64,000 nucleotides of DNA from Adineta ricciae (lineage: Eukaryota; Rotifera; Eurotatoria; Adinetida; Adinetidae): contig CAJNOJ010000001.1 of NCBI GenBank assembly GCA_905250025.1, positions 248,001-312,000 on the forward strand, in the 5' to 3' direction. The notes under the pieces were generated by a model. It was given only the letters and a program-made list of their open reading frames with translations. It did not search any database and was not told the DNA's origin. Positions 1-11,323 of the stretch are shown here, in pieces; positions within the stretch are counted from its first letter, which is position 1, and each line of letters opens with the position of its first letter. The position numbers and the translations under genes were made by a program.

Positions 1-264
1 AACTCTAAACGAGAAAGACGATAGAATGTGTTTTATTAAAAATTATCACTTACCTAGTTGAATGGCAGGCTATTCAGAATTTTCCGTCGATAGATTTGCA
101 TCGATACAGTGAGGACTAGTGAGAAAGACTAAAAATAAATAGAAAATGAAAAATGCATGGATATTTATAGGGTCTCACCGGACGGTCTATTGAAAACTTG
201 ACGTCGGCTGGTGTAAAGGGCTATGTCTTTCAATGAGTCTTCTCCTTTTCCTAACTGAACCAAC
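1..264. other. non-coding stretch at window edge
   Basis: No gene, RNA or convincing motif is seen here. The sequence is AT-rich and leads into the degenerate tandem repeat that starts near 265. Confidence 0.4.
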
Positions 265-1920
265 GGCAGATATCAATGGTTTGGTAGAGGGTTCGCCGAA
301 CAGGAACAATAATTATGAGATCATTAATTGTTTTGCGGAACTTATACGTAACTACTGACCAGTAGAAAAATATATTTGTATATACGAGTAAATTATGGGA
401 AACCTTGAGCCGCTATACGAAAGTAGGGATAGTTTGGTACAAATACTGCCAAGCCTTCATTCATTCGACGGAGTAGATAATGATTTCCCAAAGGTTATAC
501 TGAACTAATCAGAGGCATACAGAACTCGTCATAGTTTAGTGTATATTTATCAAACCTCTGACTAGTATACAAAGCCAGCAATAGTTTGGCATGAATTCTG
601 CCGAATCTTACGCGAGAAAAATAAACCGATATTAGTTTGGTCTAAATTTCATCAAATCATGAATAAGTACACGGAATCGCTGATGATTTCGAAGAACTTC
701 TGCCGAACAGTTACACGTTCTGCGAGTTCCTTGATAGTTTTGAATAAATCCTACCGAACTTGCGATTACTGTACGAAGCTATTGGTATTTCCGCAGAAGT
801 TTCTCTGAACTATTGATAGTTTTGCAAAGCTATTAACAAATCATGAGGGAGCTCACGAAAACCTTGGGTGATTTTGCTAGAAATCTGGACAACCCTAAGC
901 CAAAATACGACATTAATGATGGTTCTACAGAAGTTATGCACAACGTCTTTGTAGTACATGAAAGTATGTACCGTTCTGTGTAACGAAAACGAAACCTTTA
1001 TACGAGCTGTTGAATTCTAGATAGTTTTATGCTAAAGGTACGGAACCGTTTCGGAGCTGGCAGTATTTTGGATCGTTTCGTATAAAACGCACAAAACCAA
1101 TACCAACTTGACTAAGGCAAAAATGTTCGGTATTATGTTTGCGAAACCTTGCTTTTTCTTACTGAGGTCCTAATCGTTCAGTATAAGTCGTGGGTTAGCT
1201 TTATGAACTTATACGAAGCTATGAATAGTTCTTTGTACATGAAACCGAGCCTTCAAAGACACAGTTGGATGATGAAAAGTTTCGCATGTACTATACTGAA
1301 CCTTCGAAAACATAAATGATATGCCATTGGTTGAGTACGAGACATGCAGAACCATGGTGAGTTTAGTGATGAGCATGCAGAACTTTTGGTTAATTTTCGG
1401 AATTTATAAAGATTCGTACATGCTATGCGAAACTCAGAGCCGATCAGTACTGAAAACACTGAACCTTTGATAGACATACGAAACCCCGCAGGGGTTTGTA
1501 TTGAATGTACTGAGCTTTTAAGAATTTACAAACTCGTTATTGGTTTCGACCATTCCACACGAAACCAAGTCTAGTTTAGTTTAAAATGTTCTAAACTTTT
1601 TGAAAACTGACGAACCATCGATGCGTCGGTGTGAAATCGTCTGATCCATCAACTTGCCTGCTAAACTAGGAATAGTTTCGTAGAAAATTGACCAAACGTC
1701 TCATCACATTCCTAAACCGCTCATGGTTCTGTAGACATGTTACAGAACTACGAATGGTTTCGCATACCGCATTAAAAACCTGTGGATGGTTTTTGCTACC
1801 AATTACCGAACCTTCTCGACGCTACGGAACTTAAAATAGTTCGGTAGTTCAAGCACGGAACATTGTTCGTTTTTCTGAGCTTAAAATCGTTCAGTCGAAG
1901 TATAGGAAACCTTTTAGGTT
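265..1920. repeat. degenerate ~50-bp tandem repeat (satellite-like)
   Basis: A loose consensus of the form ATAGTTTGGTA-n-AATTCTGCCGAAC followed by an AGTACGAAGC-like spacer recurs with a near-constant step. Unit anchors can be placed at about 272, 322, 378, 429, 478, 531, 581, 631, 681, 733, 781 and again at 1782, 1832 and 1883, giving steps of 48-57 nt. About 30 units would fit in the block. Copies differ at many positions, so this is an old, decayed array. Short ORFs inside it follow the repeat and are not credible genes. The array stops abruptly just before the coding fragment at 1948. Confidence 0.7.
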
Positions 1921-1947
1921 CGGTAAAACTCCTTAATTTTTTTGAGT

Positions 1948-2102
1948 GTTCTAACACGACGGCTTGTCGATTTGAAGAGCTGTGTATGAGTGAGCGATTC
2001 TTGATTATCCCATGACAATAAACTTCGTTTGAATGCAACATCTGTGTATAGGTGGACGATTTCTGCATGGGCATGATAATATTCCTCGTAGTATTCACGA
2101 AG
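1948..2102 (-). pseudogene. duplicated coding fragment, copy 1
   Basis: On the minus strand this segment reads as an open frame ending in SLTHTQLFKSTSRRVRTLKK. It is closely similar in DNA and in translation to 6025-6180, with blocks of identical sequence in the half nearest 1948. It lies directly next to the 50-bp tandem repeat, and the downstream part present beside the second copy is missing here. I do not recognise the family. The basic, Ser/Arg-rich stretch next to membrane-like segments in copy 2 would suit an intracellular loop of a multi-pass receptor, but that is inference. Confidence 0.45.
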
Positions 2103-2319
2103 TGTTTTTTTTTCTGTACAAGGAAAGTGAAACTTTCTTGAGATAATGTGAACAGAACGCTTCATGATGGAGAAAGACAGTAGTGCATGTGTTCAATGGG
2201 GTTTTCATTGAACTATCTTTGTTTTTTGCAACAAAACCAAAGAGAAATATAGAGCGCAATATAAAGAAGAACGGCCAGGGCGAGAAATTTAATAAAAAAA
2301 ACTCCTTCCCAGGTTATTA

Positions 2320-2570
2320 TGGCACGGTCGGTTCCGGTCGGAAGTTCAAACGTAGGTTCCAGTCATTTCCTGCAAACTTCGAGCTGGAAAGGGTCAAGAA
2401 CTGATCGGATATTTCCTGTGCAATTCCGGTCGGAATCCGGCGGCAAGGAACCTGCTGGAATCGGCGAAAACTATGCCGGAACCGACTCACATTTGAACGG
2501 ATCCAGTCGCCCGAATGATCGACCCGGGTTGCTCGACACTTGCTTTGAGCCGCCGTCGATCGCACTAAAT
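2320..2570. repeat. GC-rich patch with repeated TTCCGGTCGGAA
   Basis: This patch is visibly richer in G and C than everything around it. The palindrome-like 12-mer TTCCGGTCGGAA occurs at 2332-2343 and again at 2424-2435, with related GGTTCC, CCGGAACC and TCCGGCGG words between and after. Open frames exist on both strands but they are shadows of the repeat and match nothing I know. It may be a remnant of a mobile or satellite element of different base composition. Confidence 0.4.
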
Positions 2571-3757
2571 ATCAGATTGATTGTCACGGCCATGATGGCA
2601 CTCGCTAGTAGCATGTTCACATTCACTAAAATTTCAAAAAAGGAAATTAGTGAAAATTCAGTCATGCAAAATATACAAAAATCATGAAGTAAGTGACTTC
2701 GTGAGCAAAAACACCTCTTTAAGTACTATAAAGCAGTATGGACATGTTCAGCAAATCGGAGATGGGTAAAATACTCATAGGCTAGAAGTGGTTGTGAGTA
2801 TCATGTTGTTATCCATATCTCCATTCTCATCGCTTGGCATTAGAACTAAGCGCATGCCAATTCCAATCACATTCGATTCTATTTCTAGAATAGATTCCAA
2901 TGGGAAGCGGATGTGGTACATCCTCAATGAGAATGGTCAAGCAAAAAGGACAGACAAAGCAGAAGCGTAGTACAAACACACTCTTACCATAAATACCTAT
3001 ACATACTGATTAGATTGACATTTAGTCATCTTTTTGCTTTTCGTACGAATGTCCCATAAACCATCTGTAAATTCGATCAGAAATACTAACACCTAAAATA
3101 GGCCAATTCTGTCAGTAGATGTGTTACACGCCGTCGTCGACAAATTCTCCAGACTCAGGCTAATGTCAGGCGAAAATCTCGTTCTTCGATCGAATCTTTC
3201 GGTGAGAGAGAAACAATCGTGCCAGGGAACGACCCAGTGCTGTCCATGAACTGACGCTTGTTAATCTTTAATTATCCACAAACGTATTTGAATTTGACTA
3301 TGTCGATATTTTCCATTGGTTTCAGTCTCCTAAGCCACTGCTACATCACATAGAGACACATCTACCAACAACAATCATTCCCTATTCTTCGTGCAAAAAG
3401 ATTTTCTACTCCAAAAAAAGAACCTGTGTCATACTTCGCTCTGACTCTTCACATCGAAACCATAGTTCATTTGAAAAGACTTGCTAATCTGACATTCAAA
3501 TGAAGACCACATCCATGAGAATATTTGAGGGGGCAGGCAACGCTCGTCTGTAGATACGTTCTGCTCTTTCTCGTGCAATCTTCGTTCTACCGATCTTTTC
3601 GTTGTTACAACTCCCAAAAGTGTACATTAAATGCGTCATCCTTTACACCGATAATTCTCATAGACAGCGCTGATTTCCAAAAGAACTAATCAATTCGATG
3701 AAAAAACGAATGCCATACTCATGATTCTAACACCTGATTACTTTTTGATGAAAGGTT
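2571..3757. other. region without a supported gene
   Basis: Minus-strand fragments such as a hydrophobic stretch near 2570-2665 and a short open segment near 3430-3617 are suggestive of decayed coding sequence. I could not join them by splice sites into a gene, and no family is recognisable. Confidence 0.35.
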
Positions 3758-4302
3758 TCATGAAAATATTTCGCTTTCTGCTTGCATTGGTATACGAACT
3801 GCGGATACCCAAAGAAGCAGAAAATTCGGGTTGATAAGATTCTTCTGTACGAGAAATCGACCGTGAACAGTCACTTACCCTTATCGAAAGTCAAACAGGA
3901 CGTTATTGCTGACGAAGCCGCTTCATTTGCAGACGGTGGAGTCAACTGACCATCTAAACAAACACTGATATATGTGGATTTTCATCGGAAACTGTTTGAT
4001 CGACTTGCTCGCATATGTTGGAAAATAATCAATGTTTTCTTGCCATTCTTCGTTCGGACCAGGAAAAAATTTCCGTGATTCGTCGTTGAAGTCCAATCTG
4101 AAATAAAGCACGATTCAACTATCAACGCATCCAGTACAACTTACCCGACAATTGCGTGCGCATCGTTGTAATACGCGATCCCTTTCGCCGCTTGAAAATA
4201 ACAATTAAACGTTCCGAGTCTCAGCCCACGATCACTGTCGATAGGAAGCAGGATTACTTGAGTACTACCATGTATTTTGACTCTTATTCTTGCGCAAGTC
4301 AT
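3758..4302 (-). CDS. small protein with TDP-43 N-terminal-domain-like sequence
   Basis: Four short exons can be joined on the minus strand in one frame. The ATG at 4302 lies three bases after a CTTTTCAG acceptor, so there is probably an upstream 5' UTR exon. Exon 1 ends at a GTAAG donor at 4144, the next exon starts at 4097, a 40-nt intron (GTCGAT...ATATCAG) lies within 3950-4020, and the last exon stops with TGA at 3758-3760. The product is about 125 residues. Its first 90 residues (start MTCARIRVKIHG; central VILLPIDSDRGLRLGTF and FQAAKGIAYYND) follow the pattern of the TDP-43 N-terminal domain, with IRV, a D/E-rich turn, L-T-F-A-G-Y-N, then a Trp and a Tyr-rich strand. There is no room for RRM domains. 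In TDP-43 this domain drives head-to-tail oligomerisation; whether this protein does so is unknown. The 40-nt intron is my weakest join; without it a one-base frameshift would be needed. Confidence 0.42.
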
Positions 4303-4602
4303 GATCTGAAAAGAGAGAAATTTTCAATATTCAGCTTTTCTCCCAATTGGGCGAAGAACGAAAAGAAAATAAGAGAAAAACCAAATCCCAATGTCGAGAG
4401 AAAGAATTCTCTTAATACTGCTATTATGCATCCATCAGTGGCTGTTAAATATGTACACGAGAAACATTCAGTTCATATTCCTAACATAGTTTGTTGCCAC
4501 CATATCTATGAAGATCTACAAGAGGGCAAGCGTTTCACATTTCACTCCATGTTCATGCACTTTCATATCATAGTGAAGCAGTACGCTGCCTTGAAATTCA
4601 CT

Positions 4603-5520
4603 TCAATCATCGACTACTTTCGCTTCAAGTTGATCAGCAGCATCGGGTGACCATAAATCTAGGAACAACACATGCCGACATTCATGAATATCGTCTCCTG
4701 TATTTACCAATTCAAATGACATTCGAACAGATTTCTCGCAAATACGAGAAATTATTTGCTCATTTCTGGAAGAGTTGATTGAGCACACCATCGGGTGCAT
4801 TCATTTTCTCATAATCGTTGTTCTGCTTTACCGACAAATAGCTAATTATTAGTCTATCACACCCACTGAAATGAAAAGTTCCCCTGAACACCAAAGAAGA
4901 AAGGCAGTACTGACTTTTGCGTGGCAAAAGCAAGTGTATTCTAACTTGATGAAACGAACATACTAGGTAGATCGGCAAAACCTGTACTGTTATTGTTCTT
5001 CAAGAAACACTAAATCACGTGAAATCACGTCTGGAAAGTTTTGTCTCGTCAGTTCATTACTTGTCCGTCAAAAAGGCATAGTTACAACCAACTAGAAGAT
5101 TCTCTGCATGTGTTACAAAGCTGTCACTGTCAAGGCTAACTGAGAGGTATTTTCATACGTCGAAATCGAACAAATTCGTCTTCTCACTCACTTTTTCCTT
5201 GTTTGGTGAAGGGCGATTATAATTTCTCAGGCGTTCTTCGATGTGGCTTTTTCATTCTGTAAATGGAAGTGTCTGGATTTCGTGGTCATCACGTCGGAGA
5301 ATCTGATTTTTCTGACTGATACCTTCTTTGAAGAAACCACAGTAACATCGAAAGTCGCTTTCACTGAAGAAAAATTTTACTTGGAGCTGTTCATTTTTAT
5401 TCTGTTCATCGATTACCGCTTACTTCAGAGCCATGGCTTGTGTCGAGTCGTAGCAATTTCGCTTCCCAATATGTTATATTTATTCTGGAAGTCCATTTCA
5501 GCACCTAAAAAAAGAAGAAC
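4603..5520 (-). other. coding-like but unresolved minus-strand region
   Basis: Several minus-strand segments look exon-like. One, about 5432-5505, lies between a TTTTTTTAG acceptor and a GTAAGC donor. A cysteine-containing segment follows about 5280-5365. Another, about 4842-4870, ends in a GTAAAG donor. A final segment, 4606-4762, ends in a TGA. An in-frame stop separates two of the segments near 5255, so the gene is either broken or I have misjoined it. I recognise no domain. Its nearest neighbour downstream is the small TDP-43-N-like gene on the same strand. Confidence 0.3.
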
Positions 5521-5599
5521 GATCTTGCATTGTCGAATCTGAATGAAACAGTGCGACTACAAAACAGAGAATGACAGTTACGAAAGCAAAGAGATTTCA

Positions 5600-6180
5600 A
5601 CAAAAGGCTAAACTTTGAACAGCTAGTCCGACGACAAGAACACGTATTGCTTCTCGATAGTTTGGAATGATTCGTTCACGTACCCATTGAATTTACTTGA
5701 TGTAAACTTCGTTGCTGTTGTTTGAACGAGACGGATCTCTCATGACGAAATTTGTTCGTGTCAAGATAACGCCATACAAAACATGAATGTTAGCTGGAAC
5801 GATGTTCAGTGCAATGAAAGAATACGATCGGACCTTTTCCTAATCGTCACATTGAGATTAACGAATTGAAGCATCAGGTTCGTGATACAGATGACTATGC
5901 CGATGAATGAGAAGAAGTTATTCAGCACAAAAGGTCGCTTTGGCAGAGTGAGGATTCCAAGAGACCAGCATCACTCAGTTCACTCCATGCTTCTTCGATG
6001 AATTCGCAATGCATTACATTCAGCGTTCTAACACGACGGCTTGTCGATTTGAAGAGCTGTGTATGAATGAGCGATTCTGGATCGCCCCATGACAATAAAC
6101 TTCGTTTGAATGCAACATTCGTGTGTAGTTGGACGAATTCTGTGTCAGCGGGATGGTTTTTCATTGCCATATTTACGAAG
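5600..6180 (-). pseudogene. frameshifted membrane-protein gene remnant (includes duplicated fragment, copy 2)
   Basis: Read on the minus strand from 6170, an open frame carries the duplicated fragment (SLIHTQLFKSTSRRVRTLN) and continues to about 5945. A frame change then leads into a hydrophobic segment (FFSFIGIVICITNLMLQFVN) that ends in a stop near 5810. A further frame change gives another membrane-like stretch down to about 5610. Alternating hydrophobic spans and basic loops look like a multi-pass membrane protein, possibly a receptor, but no family-defining motif is visible. The frame breaks lack convincing splice sites, so I call it a pseudogene. Confidence 0.4.
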
Positions 6181-8098
6181 TTCTGCTACATATAACGGAA
6201 TAGTTTCATTGTGAAGATGAAACGAAAAATAACAAGGTCAACAAAGAGAAGCGGAGCATGTGTTGATCCTTGTATTACCGTGATTATCTTGTTTGTCCGG
6301 TTCTCTCTCTCTGTCTGTCTGTCTGCAATACTTCGAAATTCCATTGGTTCACAACTAAACCCAGTAATAAGTGTGATTTAGATTCATTTGTGACTGACAG
6401 AGATATCTATTTCCAATCAAAGACTCAAGTAATGGAGAAGACGAAAACAAACGTGGATTAATCGTGCGTATGGAATCGGCTACCATTTCTACATTATATA
6501 TCCGAGAACTTGATGCATAAACGAAGTGCTTTATATTCTTAAGATACGTGTGAATTCTTTATTTCAAGAATCGAATTGGCATTCGTACAAAAATATGTTT
6601 TTTAACTTGTCAATCAGATAAGACGAAGACTTTTTTGTTTATTGAATTGAATACATGACAAAACTGAGGCAAATTAATGGGCACGTGTTCGGTACGACAC
6701 CACCCTTTCGCAGAGCTATGCATCGAAAAAGTAGAGAGAGAGAAGAGAACTCGTGTTTCTTGTCGTTGCTGCCGCTACAGAGTAAAAAAATAGGAGTGTT
6801 AGCATTTCTAACTCCGTTGTTATACAAATCGTCATTGTTGCAAATTAGTTCAGATCATTTTATCTGTTCGAATCATGTTCTGTATAGATAAGATGAACAA
6901 CGGTGGCAGAGAACATACACGAAAACGAGCCACTGTATCGTTTTCTTTTAAATCGGATTTCAATCGATTGATATTAGTACGAGAAATTTCTCTGTTGAAT
7001 TTGATCAATCCAGATGCATGGATTAAAAATGTAGTCATTTACATGTGAGAAAATAGTGAGTATTCTTTCGAATTTTGATGTTTTATTTGAACAATTGAAA
7101 TTTAGTGTCATTGTTTGTAACTTATTTGATCGAAATAGTCCGCGCGAAGCTAAAAAAACTCCAATTCCACGAGCAATAATCATACCTAAACGCTATTCAA
7201 ACGCCATGTCAACTGTGGTCGAACAGCATATAAGAGATCTTTTATTTTTACTGCAGCCAATCGGACATACCCACGGAATGATCTATTGGAAGAACTCGTT
7301 TTATACATATTTTGTAGAGAAATTCAGAGTTTATCTTTTGAGGAATACAATACACTTTGTAGATTCAAGCTGTTTTTTTTTCTCGTTTATAACGACCTCA
7401 AACAGTGATTTTACCATCGATCATTCTCCACTTTTTGCTACAATAAAATACACGCGATGGAATCTCGTCGGAGCATTCGTCAAAAGTACTGAGAGATTTC
7501 TTTTATCCAATGTATCGAATACAGTCATAAAGAACGCACGCTTCCAGAAGATGACGACTAGTTATCTATGCACTGGATTATACCATTTAATCGTATTTAA
7601 GAAACGCCACGAGTGAATGAATGGCAATACGTAGTGCTTCATTACTTTCGTTGTGAAAAACAGTTCTAGGAAATGAAAGGCGTTTGAGCGGCGCTCAACC
7701 ATGCCCGCCCTTGATTACATCGCTAGTTCTCAGAACTTGTTTCAAGTGTTGCTCGTCATTCGTTGTTGCATCGTTATTAATCCATCCCTCACCCTCACAA
7801 ATATCATCTGTATTATCAATACGTCATAATCAACTGATGCAGTAGGAGACACGCTTTTGATGGACCTAATCACATTGCTTAAATCCAGTCTACTTAGGTG
7901 GTTTTGTGATAGGATTTGATCGCTCACTCGCAAGAATCGTCTCATAGATAGCCCATGTGTGTTCTCATGTGATTATGTTTATTTTTCATGTAAATGAAAT
8001 GACAAGACGGAAGAAAACGCAGATATAACGAAGAACATAAGTATATATTAGGAATAATCAAATGCAAATAATAAGAGTCAAAGTTCCGATTTGATTAG
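6181..8098. other. long stretch without a supported gene
   Basis: It holds a short TCTC/TCTG simple repeat near 6300-6325, a plus-strand open frame of 186 codons (7056-7616) with no recognisable motif and unconvincing composition, and a 15-bp inverted repeat TTGAGCGGCGCTCAA near 7684. A minus-strand segment around 7700-7830 has open, acidic sequence but no partner exons I can identify. Nothing here is firm enough to name. Confidence 0.35.
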
Positions 8099-9396
8099 TC
8101 AGTCGGTTTTCGGTAAATATTTCGTAATAAATGACGTGACATCAGTCATTTCCTAGAAGAAAATGCACATTCAATTGACTGATTTGTATCTTTCGAGCAA
8201 ATTGAGTTACCTGATCGCATGATGAGTGACCCATATTTTTATATTCTTGAAAAGAATATTGTTTAAAGCCCATGGCTTTCACACCATCGGCAGTCATACG
8301 TGCCCATCGTAATTGAACCATTGGATCACTGTCACCTACATAGAATGATAAACTATGCATACATAATCGTCTGGTTGGTTTGGTTCATACCATGACATTG
8401 AAGAATGGGTAGGTTTACCTTTTTATCACCGGAAATTAGTGCCTAAGAAGAAGAACAACAATAAAATTTTGATTGTAGCAAGATAAGTTTACTTGAGGAA
8501 ATGTCGTTGACAATGGAAGCCATGTGGATAGAGCCAAAACACCACCAAGTGTATGAGGAGATGTTAATGCTAGAGAAATGAGATACTTGGGAAAACTATA
8601 AGAATGAAACGATCAAGTACCTGCATGAAGAGCGACAGCGCCACCCCTAGAGAAGAACGTTCAATCTCACGAGAGGATATTCAAGTATAGACTTACATGG
8701 AGAAACCGCCAACAATCTAGAATAGAAGGAGTTTATATAAAAAAAAGAATTGAGTCAATGATAGATACTCACGACACGTTCTGGTGGAATACCATTTTTG
8801 ATTTCTTCTTCAATGAGATCTTTTACTAAAAACACAAACGAAATACGATGGTGATGGATGTAACGAACAGAAGGGTTTCGTTACAGAGTTTCGATGATTT
8901 TTCAATGCCTTCTTGATCTTCCTTCGCATTTTGATCGAGACCAGTGATATCGAACCCTATCTCAATAGATAAAAAGCAGGCTCTTTTATGAATGAAATTC
9001 ATTTGCGAAAGAAACTTACATGACGGCATTGGCATACCCATATTTAATGTAACTCTTTGAATTGGACTAAGAAGACAAAGACTTCAACACTTTATTCAAA
9101 CTACACTCAATCTTCTACTAACGCGTGAGGAAATATAAATTTAACATGTGGAGCAGCTTTTGGGATTCGATACATGTTAAACGCTTCGAGCCAACTTGTC
9201 CTAAAAGAGATCGAACAAAAAATATTCCATCGATCTCTGCTCTATGTTCCATACATACCCAACATCGCCGAGACCATGCAAAAAGATTAACTAAATAATC
9301 AAATGAATGAATAGATACAATGCACGTCGACAATATTCCGCTTACACTAGCTGTTTGCTTTACAGCTGCAGGAATGATAGCAGGTGCTTTACTCAT
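8099..9396 (-). CDS. LYPLA1: acyl-protein thioesterase (LYPLA1/2-like), copy 1
   Basis: This alpha/beta hydrolase of the acyl-protein thioesterase family removes palmitate from cytosolic S-acylated proteins and can act as a lysophospholipase. About nine short exons join in frame from the ATG at 9396 to the TGA at 8099-8101, giving about 220 residues, the normal family size. The product starts MSKAPAIIPA and carries LIFLHGLGDVG (oxyanion region), the long lid region GMPMPSWFDITGLD, the nucleophile elbow GGFSMGGAVALH with its catalytic Ser, the acidic residue in GDSDP and the catalytic His in MGHSSCDQ. The full triad is present, so it should be active. There is no signal peptide or membrane span. 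A second, related gene follows upstream on the same strand (9505-10797), so the two are a local tandem duplication. Confidence 0.93.
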
Positions 9397-9504
9397 TGTG
9401 TCAGTTTAGTCCTTTTAGATAATCTGAAACAAATTAGAAAAGTAAGATCTTCAGTTTTCCGAGTTTTTAATTAGCTAATAAAAAATATGAAAATCAAAAC
9501 AAGT

Positions 9505-10797
9505 TTAATCTTTGTTCCCACTTTTCGGTAGATATTTCTGTATGAAATCGACGACATCATGGATCTCCTAAATGAAATCGAGTTCTTCTTCAAATATAAC
9601 TTTAATCATCATTGAATAATTACTTCATCGCTCGACGAATGAACCATTCCTCTATATTCTTTGAAAACATATTCTTTGAAACCCATAGTTTTAAAAAGTC
9701 CCTCAGTCATTCGACCCCATTGTATTTCGACTACAGGATCACGATTTCCTGTGAAAACGAACGAAGGAGAATGTATGTGCCAACAACGTGAAGAGACCTA
9801 CCGTGACATTGAAGAATGGGCAAGTTCAGTTTTTTATCACCAGCTACAAGAGCCTGAAGAAAAGGATCATTCTACTCCAAATTTTCGTTAATACAGAAGA
9901 AAAACGAACATCCGGAAAAGCTGAAGATAAAGGAAGCCACGTTGATAGAGCTAGAACACCAGCTAAGAGATGAGGGGTTGTCAATGCTAAAACGGAAAAA
10001 TACTCGACGACTCTAGAGAAATCGACGAAAACAGATGTGCTCTACCGGTGTGAAGTGCAGCTGCACCTCCTCTACAAAACCGATTTTTTTAAATACGTAA
10101 TATCAACAAATCATTGAAGTCTTACTGTGAAAATCCGCCAATCATCTGCAAATAGAAATGTTTATAGGATTGAATTTCGCAAAGCTTCATTTACATACAA
10201 TACGTTCTGATGAAATGCCATTTCTGATTTCTTCTTCCACAAGACTGTTTACTATGAAAATATGATTGAATGAAGAATAACAGATGAAATGAAGTATATA
10301 AACCGTAAGTTGATGCTTCTAATATGCCATTTTGATCTTCTTTTGAACTTCGATTAAGACCAAAGGCATCAAACCCTTGATATATGTACACAAAACTCGA
10401 GAAGATTCACATTTATTAGCATTAGCTTACAACCGGTCATTGGCATTCCATTGTTCAAGGTAATCCTTCGAATCGGACTATTTATGAAAAATCCAAGATA
10501 AGCAGAGCACCAGACGCATTCGTGACTTACGCAGTTGGAAATATAAACTTAACATGTCGAACAGTTTGAGGAATATTGTACATATCAAAGACTTCGAGCC
10601 AACTTTCTCTAAAATTGCAGGAGAATATGACTGCGTCAATGTCGACAACAATTTTTCTACCCAACATCACCCAATCCATGCAAGAAGATTAACTAAAAAT
10701 GATTCGACAACGTATAAGGAAATCATTGATTTGCATAAGAACATACACTAGCTGTGTGTTTATCAGTTGCAGGTATAATTGCCGATGGTTTATTCAT
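9505..10797 (-). CDS. acyl-protein thioesterase (LYPLA1/2-like), copy 2
   Basis: This is a paralogue of the neighbouring thioesterase with the same order of exons. It starts MNKPSAIIPATDKHTAS at 10797 and stops with TAA at 9505-9507 after KYLPKSGNKD. Visible elements are HGLGDVG, SPIRRITLNNGMPMT, GFDAFGLN, the nucleophile elbow GGFSQGGAAALHT, ALSTWLPL, LPILQCHG with the acidic triad residue in NRDPVVE, and the catalytic His in MVHSSSDE. All three triad residues are kept. Two usual positions differ from copy 1: Gly before the His is Val, and the acidic loop is GNRD instead of GDSD. Substrate choice may therefore have drifted. The two genes lie about 110 bp apart in the same orientation. The expected role is protein depalmitoylation in the cytosol. 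Confidence 0.9.
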
Positions 10798-11323
10798 CTT
10801 AATTGACGTCATCGATTTTTTGTCGCTTTGAGATATCGATCTAAACAAACAATAATTTATGCTGACAATCTTGACTTATTTTATAATGTAATTAGCATAC
10901 GAAGAAATTCTTGACATTGAACGATAGATTATCGTTCCAAAACAAGCGAGACCTAATGTCATAACGAAGAAAAGAAGATTTGTATTCCAGGCCAGAATTT
11001 TTTTTTCTTCGTTTTCTCAGGATACTTTCCTATACAGTCAGCATATGAAGACAGAAAAACAAAAAGTGAGACGAGAAAACGTTGAGAACACATTTCATTG
11101 GTCGTAGATCGACAAATAGCACATGGTATATATTAAAGTAGTAGTCAACGACATATGAATATACGATACATGATCTACTTGTGAGAACTATCGAAGCATT
11201 CTTGGCTTGCAGATATTTATTGCAAGAGAGAAAAATCAACTACAATTCAATGAATTATCTTGCTACAAGAATAGCCTATATGCAAAATTAGTGCCAAAGT
11301 TTTGCACTCATTGGATGGTCTGT
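10798..11323. other. intergenic region
   Basis: This is the upstream region of thioesterase copy 2 and the 3' side of the Ly6-like gene. Only short chance ORFs are present and I see no further element. Confidence 0.4.

Noticed and set aside
1253-1477. Short ORFs inside the 50-bp tandem array
   Set aside because: Their frames follow the repeat units, and they have no start context, motif or splice partner; they are by-products of the array.
7684-7698. 15-bp inverted repeat TTGAGCGGCGCTCAA
   Set aside because: Isolated, and not next to any gene end or element boundary that I can define.
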